From: Blautia sp. XA-2221
Lineage (GTDB): Bacteria; Bacillota; Clostridia; Lachnospirales; Lachnospiraceae
Length of the DNA: 64,000 bases
Reading direction: 5' to 3'
NCBI RefSeq assembly: GCF_028767025.1
Contig: NZ_JAJQXX010000012.1
Span: forward strand, 35,745 to 99,744
Below are positions 29,648 to 36,655 of the stretch, in pieces (the stretch's first letter is position 1; each line of letters opens with the position of its first letter). The translations under genes were made by a program, and so were the position numbers. The notes beneath the pieces were generated by a model that had not been told where the DNA came from, ran no database searches, and worked only from the letters and a program-made list of their open reading frames with translations.

Positions 29648-29962
29648 GTGGATTTGAAAACATATCAGACCTTATGTGCAGATTCAAAAATAATCTGGAC
29701 AAAACATTGTTTAGAACGTATGCAAGAACGCGATATCAGCCGTGCCGATGTTAAAAATGGAATTGCAACCGGAGAAATCATCGAAGACTATCCTGATGAT
29801 TATCCGAATCCAAGTTGTCTGATTTTTGGGCATACTGTTAATGATAGGATTTTGCATATCGTTGCCGGATGTGATAGTATAAATATATACATCATAACTG
29901 CGTATTACCCGGACACAATAAAATTTGAAAATGATTTAAAAACAAGAAGAAAGGGGAAATAA
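29648..29962 (+). CDS. DUF4258 domain protein, possible toxin of a TA-like pair
   Basis: A 104-residue protein with SKIIWTKHCLERMQERDISR, DVKNGIATGEIIEDYPDDYP and IVAGCDSINIYIITAYYPD, as in DUF4258, which is related to RelE/BrnT-type folds. GTG 29648 has GAGG 8 nt upstream; the ATG at 29642 would be too close to the site. It is 2 bp from the YgiT-type gene. This pairing is commonly seen and suggests a toxin-antitoxin-like module, not tested. Confidence 0.75.
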   Translation: MDLKTYQTLCADSKIIWTKHCLERMQERDISRADVKNGIATGEIIEDYPDDYPNPSCLIFGHTVNDRILHIVAGCDSINIYIITAYYPDTIKFENDLKTRRKGK

Positions 29963-29964
29963 CT

Positions 29965-30192
29965 ATGTGTATGTTCTGTAAAAATACTACAACTGTAGAA
30001 AGCACTACCACCCATGTGGTAAATTATAAAGATTGCGTTATCGTAATTAAAAATGTACCTTGCCTTGAATGCGATCAATGCGGAGAAAAATATTATACAG
30101 ATGAAGTTGCGGAAAAACTGGAAGTTATTATAAATCTGGCCAAGAAACTGATGCAGGAGATTGCTGTGATTGATTATCAGCATGCAGCGTAA
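29965..30192 (+). CDS. YgiT-type zinc finger protein (MqsA N-domain-like)
   Basis: A 75-residue protein with two CxxC pairs: MCMFCKN near the start and CLECDQCGEKYYTDEVAEKL after a beta hairpin. This is the zinc-binding N-domain of MqsA/YgiT antitoxins; the DNA-binding HTH half is absent. It directly follows the DUF4258 gene and is probably its partner. Confidence 0.8.
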   Translation: MCMFCKNTTTVESTTTHVVNYKDCVIVIKNVPCLECDQCGEKYYTDEVAEKLEVIINLAKKLMQEIAVIDYQHAA

Positions 30193-30271
30193 ATTTCACA
30201 AAATTAAACACTTTATAATATTACTCATTGTACGCGAAATTTACATTTTACTTTAAGAGGAGGGCGTCAGA

Positions 30272-30901
30272 ATGGAAAGTACCAAAAAGGATAAAAATGG
30301 GCTGTTACCATTTTTGAAGAAATTTATTACTAAAAAAATAGTTGTGTTTTTAGTATCTTTAATCATTATAGTCATAGTTATCTTTGGGGTTAACTCTGCT
30401 TTTCAATCCGATTCTAAGACAGTAGATATCGGACTCAGAAATATAGGAGAACTGGCTACTCAAGTTGCTTACGTGACAGAAGTAGATGTTATAGATGATC
30501 CTAGAACTTTCTTTGGGGCAAAGATACCATTTACACAATCACATTATGTTTATAGTTATGATTTCGTGATAAAGGCGGGGTTCAAAGTAGAAGACATTAT
30601 TCCTGATGTAAATGAAGGGACTAAAACGGTAACTATTTTGATGCCTAAAGCAGAAATTCTCAGCAACGAACCAAAGTTAGATTCATTAAAAATCTATTTA
30701 GAAGATGAAAGTATTTTTAATCAAGTGACAATGGATGAGAGTAACAAAGCCTTTATTGAAATGCAGAAAAATGCAGAAAAAAATGCTATTTCCAACGGAT
30801 TATTAGAGGGTGCAAAAGAAAATGCGAAAACGGTTATTACTGGATTATTTGCAGACCAATTTGATCCAGAAGAATATAAATATGAATTCAAATTTCAATA
30901 A
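30272..30901 (+). CDS. DUF4230 family membrane-anchored protein
   Basis: A 209-residue protein with one membrane segment (IVVFLVSLIIIVIVIFGV, about residues 23-40) and an exterior domain. The domain has the DUF4230 pattern: LRNIGELATQVAYVTEVDVI, YSYDFVIKAGF, then KTVTILMPKAEILSNEP. The family has no established function and is frequent in Firmicutes and on mobile elements. GAGGAGGG precedes the ATG. Confidence 0.75.
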   Translation: MESTKKDKNGLLPFLKKFITKKIVVFLVSLIIIVIVIFGVNSAFQSDSKTVDIGLRNIGELATQVAYVTEVDVIDDPRTFFGAKIPFTQSHYVYSYDFVIKAGFKVEDIIPDVNEGTKTVTILMPKAEILSNEPKLDSLKIYLEDESIFNQVTMDESNKAFIEMQKNAEKNAISNGLLEGAKENAKTVITGLFADQFDPEEYKYEFKFQ

Positions 30902-30916
30902 AGGAGAAACTTACAA

Positions 30917-31000
30917 ATGAAAAGAAAACTACTTTATATCGTAGGTGGGATAGTTGCAATAATACTTATATTTTATATCTATTTATTCTTTACTGCTTAA
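30917..31000 (+). CDS. Small single-helix membrane peptide (27 aa)
   Basis: ATG 30917 to TAA 31000, starting MKRKLLYIVGGIVAIILIFY: two basic residues, one hydrophobic helix and a short tail. AAGGAG lies 10 nt upstream and the gene follows the DUF4230 gene by 15 bp. Small hydrophobic peptides of this kind can be toxins or membrane-protein partners; function unknown. Confidence 0.5.
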   Translation: MKRKLLYIVGGIVAIILIFYIYLFFTA

Positions 31001-31065
31001 TGAAAGCAATAAGATTGGTTATATATAAACACAACCTAGTTCTGAATCGAATATTCAGAGTTATG

Positions 31066-31110
31066 AAATGGCGGTGATATAATACCAAACTGGTTTCTCC
31101 CCGCCATTTT
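31066..31110 (+). terminator. Terminator of the XRE-DUF4230 operon
   Basis: AAATGGCGG pairs with CCGCCATTT around a 26-nt loop, ending in TTTT. Confidence 0.6.
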
Positions 31111-31271
31111 ATAGTATTGTAATATTTAAAGAAAAGGAAAGCTAGACTTTCTAACAATATTGCTTTAAGCTTTTACAGTATTTATTATATACTCGCTCCA
31201 TGTTTTTTTATATAACTGTTCACAACAAACATTTCTTAATAATATCCTAAAATCTTTCAGAAAATTAATAT

Positions 31272-31697
31272 TTATACACCCTTCGTCTGTTTCATATATA
31301 TATAGCGCCAATGTTCAAACGCATCAGAAATCATTTCTAATTGTTCATCAAAAAAATTTTCATTTTTAGGATTGAAATGTCTTTTCAGCTCTATTTCAGC
31401 CTTTTCAGCCTTTTTACTATCACTTTTACGAAATAATCCCCATAGTCTTTTTAAATCGTGACCATCACAAGATTTTTTCCCTCTTATTTCTTTAATAGAC
31501 ACGCCATAAGAAATCAACAGTGTTTTTATAAATACTTCACAGGAAAAAGCAGAATTAACAATTCCTGAAACAGTATGAGCATCAAATCTATATTCGATAA
31601 TATTATTCGGCTCTATTTCACAACATTTTGCACAATCAGAAAAAGCACATGCTTGTTTAAACATCCGATGTGTATTCCATACAATCTTTTTCCCCAT
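31272..31697 (-). CDS. Hypothetical protein, HEPN-like
   Basis: A 141-residue helical protein. SAFSCEVFIKTLLISYG, CDGHDLKRLWGLF and ISDAFEHWRYIYMK follow the order seen in HEPN-type proteins (a membrane-free four-helix bundle). A clear RxxxxH RNase motif is not visible. The ATG at 31697 is used, because GGAGG is 10 nt upstream, whereas the earlier ATG is 1 nt from it. It is convergent with the cargo operon. A defence or nucleotide-related function is only a possibility. Confidence 0.45.
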   Translation of the reverse strand: MGKKIVWNTHRMFKQACAFSDCAKCCEIEPNNIIEYRFDAHTVSGIVNSAFSCEVFIKTLLISYGVSIKEIRGKKSCDGHDLKRLWGLFRKSDSKKAEKAEIELKRHFNPKNENFFDEQLEMISDAFEHWRYIYMKQTKGV

Positions 31698-31825
31698 AAA
31701 AATCATACCTCCATTTTAAACAGTTCCAGCTACTCTATTTTATCTATTCGTGTCTATATTATAGCAATATAGATAGAGTTTCTGCAATGTAATCATTTCA
31801 ATATTTCTTGAAGGAAAATCAGGGT

Positions 31826-33046
31826 CTAAAAATTAATATCACATTTTCGCTCTATTTTCCGACTATCCTTTTCAGCAATATTTTTCTTCGAAACTTTCAG
31901 CTTATGCCATTCCAGTTTCTCCAACACTGAATCCCTGGATTCTTTCTCTATCATCTCCGTCATTTCTTTCTTTGCATTCGATTTTTTAAACATTTCTTCC
32001 AACCGAGTGGATAATTTCTTTATCGCACTCCGAATATTCTTTCCAAGGCTTTCCATCTGAGAAATCGCATAGTTCCGCATTTTCTCCGAAGCCTTTCTGT
32101 CTGGACTGGACAGCCATTTTTTATAAATCTCAATCTGTTCCTCTGCTGTATTCAACGCCTCCTCCCTTGCTTTGTCTGAAACAATCTCCACTGCTTTTTC
32201 ATAAGCGACCGCAGATACTTCTTGAATCAATGTTTCTGAATCTAAAATCTTTTCTTCCAGCTCCTTGATTTTCTGTTCTTTTTCTGCGATTTTCTCTTGT
32301 TGTTTCTGAATGATATAATCCTGTTTTTCTAGATATTGCCTGCCACCATAGATGGCTTCCGATTCTACTTCAATTCCGAATTTATGGCATTTTATAATAA
32401 AATGGTGTCTCATATAATCATCAAAAACCATCTTACGATTATTATTCTTTCCCTGCTTTTTTGATGGATCAGGCAGTTCAAATCCGATTTCTTCCAATGC
32501 CTTTTCCTGTTTTGGACACAGTTCGCCATATTGATTTTCCCAAACAAATACATGACGTTCATGGATATGAGGAGTTCCCTCGTCCACATGTAACGCCCAA
32601 TCTATGATTTTTACATTTTCCCCAAACACTCTTTCCATAAAATCAAAGAATTCCTGACAGATGCAATATAAATCAAAATAGTCAATCGAGGAATCAATAT
32701 TTCCAATCTGATAAATTGTCTCTTCCGGACAGGTTCTTTTATCATTCAACAAATCCTTGACTGTCCGATTTCGTTCTGGATGACGATTCTTTATATTGCG
32801 GGCATTCTGTCCTTGGATAAAATCTGCAAAGATTTCCTCATAGAATTTTTCTTCCACCTGTTCAAAGGTCATTTCTGCCGGTTTCCCATCCTTAGAAATT
32901 CCATGATAACAATCCCAATAGAGATTTTCCTTTTTGCGTTCCGGGTCAATGTGTTCACTATGCTGCACATCAAATCTTCTGTCATTATGCTTCGGGTTAT
33001 AGACTCCATGCTTCCCGGAGCGTCCATTGTGTCTTGATACTCTCAT
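31826..33046 (-). CDS. MobV/Pre-type relaxase (Mob_Pre family)
   Basis: A 406-residue relaxase. HVDEGTPHIH, near residue 167, is the HxDExTPHxH metal motif of MobV relaxases. The N-terminus contains SRHNGRSGKHGVYNPKHNDR and a basic region; residues 240-350 form a long coiled coil (KQQEKIAEKEQKIKELEEKI). Such enzymes nick oriT for mobilization by a helper conjugation system and may also catalyse plasmid recombination. The ATG follows GGAGG. A strong hairpin resembling an oriT lies 110 bp upstream. Confidence 0.85.
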   Translation of the reverse strand: MRVSRHNGRSGKHGVYNPKHNDRRFDVQHSEHIDPERKKENLYWDCYHGISKDGKPAEMTFEQVEEKFYEEIFADFIQGQNARNIKNRHPERNRTVKDLLNDKRTCPEETIYQIGNIDSSIDYFDLYCICQEFFDFMERVFGENVKIIDWALHVDEGTPHIHERHVFVWENQYGELCPKQEKALEEIGFELPDPSKKQGKNNNRKMVFDDYMRHHFIIKCHKFGIEVESEAIYGGRQYLEKQDYIIQKQQEKIAEKEQKIKELEEKILDSETLIQEVSAVAYEKAVEIVSDKAREEALNTAEEQIEIYKKWLSSPDRKASEKMRNYAISQMESLGKNIRSAIKKLSTRLEEMFKKSNAKKEMTEMIEKESRDSVLEKLEWHKLKVSKKNIAEKDSRKIERKCDINF

Positions 33047-33156
33047 AAGTTTCTTCCTCCCTTCCGTTTCCTCAAATCATCTGCTTCGGTGTGTGAAATG
33101 TTTTTCCATCTGCATTCAAAGAATAGAGATCTTCAAAAACGCTTCGTCAGATAATA

Positions 33157-33191
33157 CCCAGTATTAAGTGGCGAAACGCCGCTTAACTGGG
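33157..33191. other. Candidate oriT hairpin
   Basis: CCCAGT-A-TTAAG-T-GGCG, loop AAA, then CGCC-G-CTTAA-CTGGG: a near-perfect 35-nt hairpin between the relaxase and primase genes, upstream of mob, where MobV origins usually lie. It is followed by TGGCGGCTGCCCTTGACCTG, possibly the nick-region side. The assignment rests on position and structure. Confidence 0.5.
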
Positions 33192-33355
33192 CAATGGCGG
33201 CTGCCCTTGACCTGCAAAAAAGCCGATATATTCTTGCCTTCGTTCAAATACATCGACTTCTTCATCTGACCTCTGCGGTCATATTCAGTTATGACAAAAT
33301 GATAGAAATGACAGGCTGATGGTTCCATCCGTTTTTCATCAAGCTCCATTTTCAA
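33164..33355 (-). CDS. Possible small protein overlapping the primase 3' end
   Basis: A 63-codon frame starting TTG 33355 (GAGG 6 nt upstream) or ATG 33349, overlapping the primase end and reaching into the hairpin. It contains HFYHFVITEYDRRGQMKKSM and a basic end (RHCPVKRRFAT). No known domain. It may be real but could be chance. Confidence 0.3.
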   Translation of the reverse strand: MKMELDEKRMEPSACHFYHFVITEYDRRGQMKKSMYLNEGKNISAFLQVKGSRHCPVKRRFAT

Positions 33356-35192
33356 GAAGTTCCTCTTTCATTTTGTCATTTTTATCATTTTTGTCATTTT
33401 CCGGAAACGAGGATAGATGGAGTTGTTCAAACGGATTCTCCATCGTATCGTCTATTTCCGTAAATTCTGTTTCTTTCAGTGCAGTATCTTTGAAGTAATA
33501 TGCACCGTCAGAATAGCGTTTCACGCTATATCCCTTATCACCCATATATTTCCAAAATTGGGATTTTCCATGAGGGGTGCGGCCATTCTCTTCGCAATAG
33601 TCTTCATACATTTTATAGACATCGCTCCGTTTCATTTTCTCGTTTTTCTTATGACAGAGAATATCATCAGTAAATGCTTTCACACTATCCGCAGAACGAT
33701 ACAAATTTTCTATAGACTCTTTGCTATGATCACTCTCAACAAAATGCTGCTCCTCATACAATTTCTTCAATGCCTTCATTGCCATATGGATTCCATAATC
33801 TGATTCCTGATACATCTTTTCTTTCAAGTGAGAATCCTTTTCCGTATCAGAGATCACGTGATTCATATCCAAAACAAGAAGGCGACGATAGTAGGCGTTT
33901 GTCTTATCATCCAAATTCAACGGAAGTTCATTTGTAGAAAACAATAATTTCGCATAACTGTTGAACTGGGTAGGGTCTTGTCCTTTCTTCTCATAGAGAA
34001 GCGTATCTTCCCCAACCGCTTTTTTAATTACATCCACCCGTTCCATCGCAGTGCTTGGAATATCTGCACAGGCATTCAGCAGCTTTCCAAATAATCCGGT
34101 TGGATAGAAGCGTTCGTTTAAATTCTGCAAAGACATACTGACGCAATTTTCCATACCAATCAGATGTTGTGCAAAAGAAATCACAACAGATTTTCCTGTG
34201 CCGCCTTTTCCTTTTATCATTAAAAATTTTTGGAATCGAGTATCTGTAGTCATGCAATAACCAAGATATTGCCAAAACATCTCCTGATCAGTTTTATCTG
34301 GGATAGAAGAATCCAGATATTTTCGGATGGTTGCCCCTCCGGTCAGAATTGTTTCAGTCTGTTCCGGATGAAAGGAAAATGGAATCTGATTAATTATCAG
34401 ATGCTTTGCGTCATGCTCAAGTATTTTCCATTCCATCACATCAAAATATCCATTCTGAAAGTTAATCCAATGGGATGGCTGATTATTCAAATCCGAAAAT
34501 CTTTTTTGAACCTGCGGCTGTGACACCAGAAGATTATAAATACTCTGAATAGTCGTCGCCTTAATACAATCCCGGAAAATCAATTTCTGAATCTTTGACT
34601 TCAGTTGAATCCCATTGCCATCCTCGTGATAACAACCATTTTCATAAAGATATGGAGTATTTCCGAGCATAAAAAAATGGACCGTCTGTATCAGATAGTC
34701 CACAATCTCCATGTCAAATACGCCAATGCGTTTTCCCTGTTCATTAAATTTATGAAATCGATTTAAATCCGGCGGTTCATTTTGCCTTCCTTCAAATCGT
34801 TTGATGAAATCAGAAAGAATTGATTTTAATTCCTGCTGATATTCTGTTTTCCCCAAATATTCCCTGTTTTTAAATAGCCTCCATCCAGAATGATACTTCA
34901 TCAGATTCTGTTTGAAATGTTGTTCCAATGTATCATTGATCCTTTTTTCGAAACAAGCCGGAATATAACAATATTCGGTTTGATAAGTTCCTGTCAGCAT
35001 AATTTCATCCATATATGAAATAAAACTATCTACATTATAATAACCGTCTTCCTGTTCCAGAATCAAAATTGCCTTATAACCGGAAGCAATGATATTAAAT
35101 CCAATCTCCCTGTCGTCTGTCAGAAAAATATATTTCTGCTCCGTCCCCTCTGGAGCTGTGTGCATATAGTGTTCTAAGAATAGTTTGTTCAT
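33339..35192 (-). CDS. Phage/plasmid primase-helicase, P4 family (D5-like)
   Basis: A 617-residue protein. The helicase domain has Walker A GKGGTGKS (near residue 367), then ADIPSTAMERVDVIKKAVGE and LLFSTNELPLNLDDKTNAYYRR, typical of D5/P4 SF3 helicases. The N-terminal part (FLTDDREIGFNIIASGYKAILILE) may be a degenerate Toprim-like or priming region. It presumably supports replication of the excised or transferred element. The ATG at 35192 follows AAAGGAG; the frame stays open upstream through attR into cotJC sequence, but this is not translated as part of it. Confidence 0.88.
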   Translation of the reverse strand: MNKLFLEHYMHTAPEGTEQKYIFLTDDREIGFNIIASGYKAILILEQEDGYYNVDSFISYMDEIMLTGTYQTEYCYIPACFEKRINDTLEQHFKQNLMKYHSGWRLFKNREYLGKTEYQQELKSILSDFIKRFEGRQNEPPDLNRFHKFNEQGKRIGVFDMEIVDYLIQTVHFFMLGNTPYLYENGCYHEDGNGIQLKSKIQKLIFRDCIKATTIQSIYNLLVSQPQVQKRFSDLNNQPSHWINFQNGYFDVMEWKILEHDAKHLIINQIPFSFHPEQTETILTGGATIRKYLDSSIPDKTDQEMFWQYLGYCMTTDTRFQKFLMIKGKGGTGKSVVISFAQHLIGMENCVSMSLQNLNERFYPTGLFGKLLNACADIPSTAMERVDVIKKAVGEDTLLYEKKGQDPTQFNSYAKLLFSTNELPLNLDDKTNAYYRRLLVLDMNHVISDTEKDSHLKEKMYQESDYGIHMAMKALKKLYEEQHFVESDHSKESIENLYRSADSVKAFTDDILCHKKNEKMKRSDVYKMYEDYCEENGRTPHGKSQFWKYMGDKGYSVKRYSDGAYYFKDTALKETEFTEIDDTMENPFEQLHLSSFPENDKNDKNDKMKEELLENGA

Positions 35193-35313
35193 ACGTCTCC
35201 TTTCCCAATTACGCTCCAAAGAAAAAAGCGCCCTGAATGAGCGCTGATAATCTGGAGAGTAGCTGTTTACCTGTTTGTTTTGTCGTTCGTTTCGTATGCT
35301 TACATAACTACTC

Positions 35314-35324
35314 TTCGGTGAAGC
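35314..35324 (+). other. attR core of the element in cotJC
   Basis: TTCGGTGAAGC, identical to the attL core. The inner arm GCTTACATAACTACTCTTC (35298-35316) mirrors the arm inside attL. Confidence 0.9.
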
Positions 35325-35421
35325 GCTCAGAAGCGTCCAGGAACAGCTGGATTCCAAAAACTTCTATGCCTTTAACCCGTCTTTTGACTGTCCATGCGAA
35401 GCTTCATGCAAAAAATGCTGA
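35314..35421 (+). pseudogene. cotJC: CotJC, 3' part (separated by the element)
   Basis: Thirty-five codons and a stop: FGEALRSVQEQLDSKNFYAF, then NPSFDCPCEASCKKC. The first part is the conserved CotJC C-terminus; the Cys-rich tail is extra and could help cross-linking in the coat. It has no start or ribosome site of its own. It is in the same frame as codon 174 of the 5' part, so precise excision yields an intact gene. Confidence 0.93.
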
Positions 35422-35455
35422 CAAAAACTCCCCGGTTGTAATGGCCGGGGAGCTG
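35422..35455. terminator. Terminator between cotJC and the flavin reductase gene
   Basis: CTCCCCGG (35428-35435) pairs with CCGGGGAG (35445-35452); an A tract before and AAAAAC after allow function on both strands. It would end the cotJ transcript after excision. Confidence 0.8.
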
Positions 35456-35463
35456 CTAAAAAC

Positions 35464-36000
35464 TTACTCAATGATATATGCGTTGACAATTTCTCCATAA
35501 TATGCAATATGAACATCTCTATTAGAACCTGTAAAGGAGCTGTCCACATTCTGAGGATAAAACTTCTCAACTGTTTCTTCATCCATTGCATCAATATCCT
35601 GCTTCTGTTTATAGACAATTCTGCACTCCAACGTAAGGGGAAGCTCTTTAATCCCGGGAACAGAGATGCTTTCCGGCTCTTCCAGAGTCAGGTTCAATTC
35701 CTTGATCTTATCTGTGTCACGTCCGGATTTTGAACCGCAGAATCCAAGGGCTTTTTTCTGGCTGTCATCAAGCGGTATATTTACTGTAAATTCTCCGTTC
35801 TTTTCCAGAAGTTCTCTTGTAAAACGACCTTCTCTGATCACTGTAATAAACACAGGCTTACCCCATTCAATTCCCAGCATCCCCCAGGAAATAGTCATAG
35901 AATTTACTTTTTCATCTGACTTTGACGTGATCAGAACACCTTTTCTGAGTCCTTTCAGAATTTCTCCTGTATGTTCAAATACATCAATTTGTTTCTTCAT
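35464..36000 (-). CDS. Flavin reductase-family protein
   Basis: A 178-residue FMN-binding split-barrel protein: KGVLITSKSDEKVNSMTISW near the N-terminus, then KPVFITVIREGRFTRELLEK, FTVNIPL and GFCGSKSGRDTDK are typical of the flavin reductase-like family. It probably binds FMN; the electron acceptor is unknown. ATG 36000 follows AGGAGG; eight further in-frame codons upstream lack a site. Convergent with cotJC. Confidence 0.85.
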   Translation of the reverse strand: MKKQIDVFEHTGEILKGLRKGVLITSKSDEKVNSMTISWGMLGIEWGKPVFITVIREGRFTRELLEKNGEFTVNIPLDDSQKKALGFCGSKSGRDTDKIKELNLTLEEPESISVPGIKELPLTLECRIVYKQKQDIDAMDEETVEKFYPQNVDSSFTGSNRDVHIAYYGEIVNAYIIE

Positions 36001-36186
36001 ATTCGATATCCTCCTTGTCTGCATCTTAAACTGACTTTATCATATGACAAAAAGCTTTTGATTGCAAGAAGAACCCCTTTCCATTCCGAATATATCATTA
36101 CTGTTCACAGCAACAATATCTTTTTATTTTTCTCATTTTTATGGATGAACACTTTGCACTCTGATATCATAATACAATTATAAAAA

Positions 36187-36655
36187 AGGAAAACGGAAGT
36201 ACCGCAGTGGGAATCTCTATGATCATTTCTGTTCTTATAGAACTTCCTTCCCTACTTCTTTTTAATTTTATGCCAAAAAACACCTGTTATTTCTGGTTCC
36301 GTATCTGCTGCATTTTCTTTGCTGTTGAACCTCTTGTAACTCTTCTCGTTCCAAATATCTCTGTTTTTATAGTGTACATTTTTTACAGGTGCTGGACTAG
36401 AATCTGATTACAATATATTCCATTTATTGCATAAATCCTGTTATAAAAAAACAGAATGCTATCAAGGAACTGGCATATATCACCAGGACTGATCCTCTTG
36501 GAAGCCTACTTGTAGTGCTGCTGAGTGGCGCCATAATTGATGCCTCCAAAATGAATGCCCTGCTTATGTTCGCCACTATGCCAGCAGCTCTGAAAATGAC
36601 AATTCCTCTTCTGAGACTGAACAAATCCGCGAACAAGAAAAGAGTTAACATCAAG
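36187..36655 (+). pseudogene. Remnant of an MFS transporter C-terminal half
   Basis: Two plus-strand frames carry MFS-like membrane sequence. The first reads TAVGISMIISVLIELPSLLL and CCIFFAVEPLVTLLVPNIS and then stops. The second reads NPVIKKQNAIKELAYITRTD and LGSLLVVLLSGAIIDASKMN. Together they resemble the last helices of a major facilitator with an internal deletion and frameshift; no N-terminal half or start signal exists. Confidence 0.55.

Larger units (their letters stand above)
26560..35324. mobile_element. 8.75-kb integrative mobilizable element inserted in cotJC
   Basis: Bounded by 11-bp direct repeats (TTCGGTGAAGC) at 26560 and 35314; one repeat unit plus insert is 8754 bp. Joining its ends gives GCTTACATAACTACTCTTC, the 8-nt centre GGTGAAGC, and AAAGAGTACTTATACAAGC; the arms are inverted and match at 15 of 19 positions, as in attP sites of large serine recombinases. 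Content, left to right: serine recombinase, 54-residue ORF, XRE regulator, DUF4258/YgiT pair, DUF4230 protein, a small membrane peptide, a HEPN-like gene, MobV relaxase, oriT-like hairpin, primase/helicase. No conjugation channel genes are present, so it would need a helper to transfer. Its insertion splits a sporulation gene. Confidence 0.9.

Noticed and set aside
35192..35357. Upstream extension of the primase into cotJC sequence
   Set aside because: A strong ribosome site precedes the ATG at 35192; the extension is antisense to the cotJC 3' part and attR.
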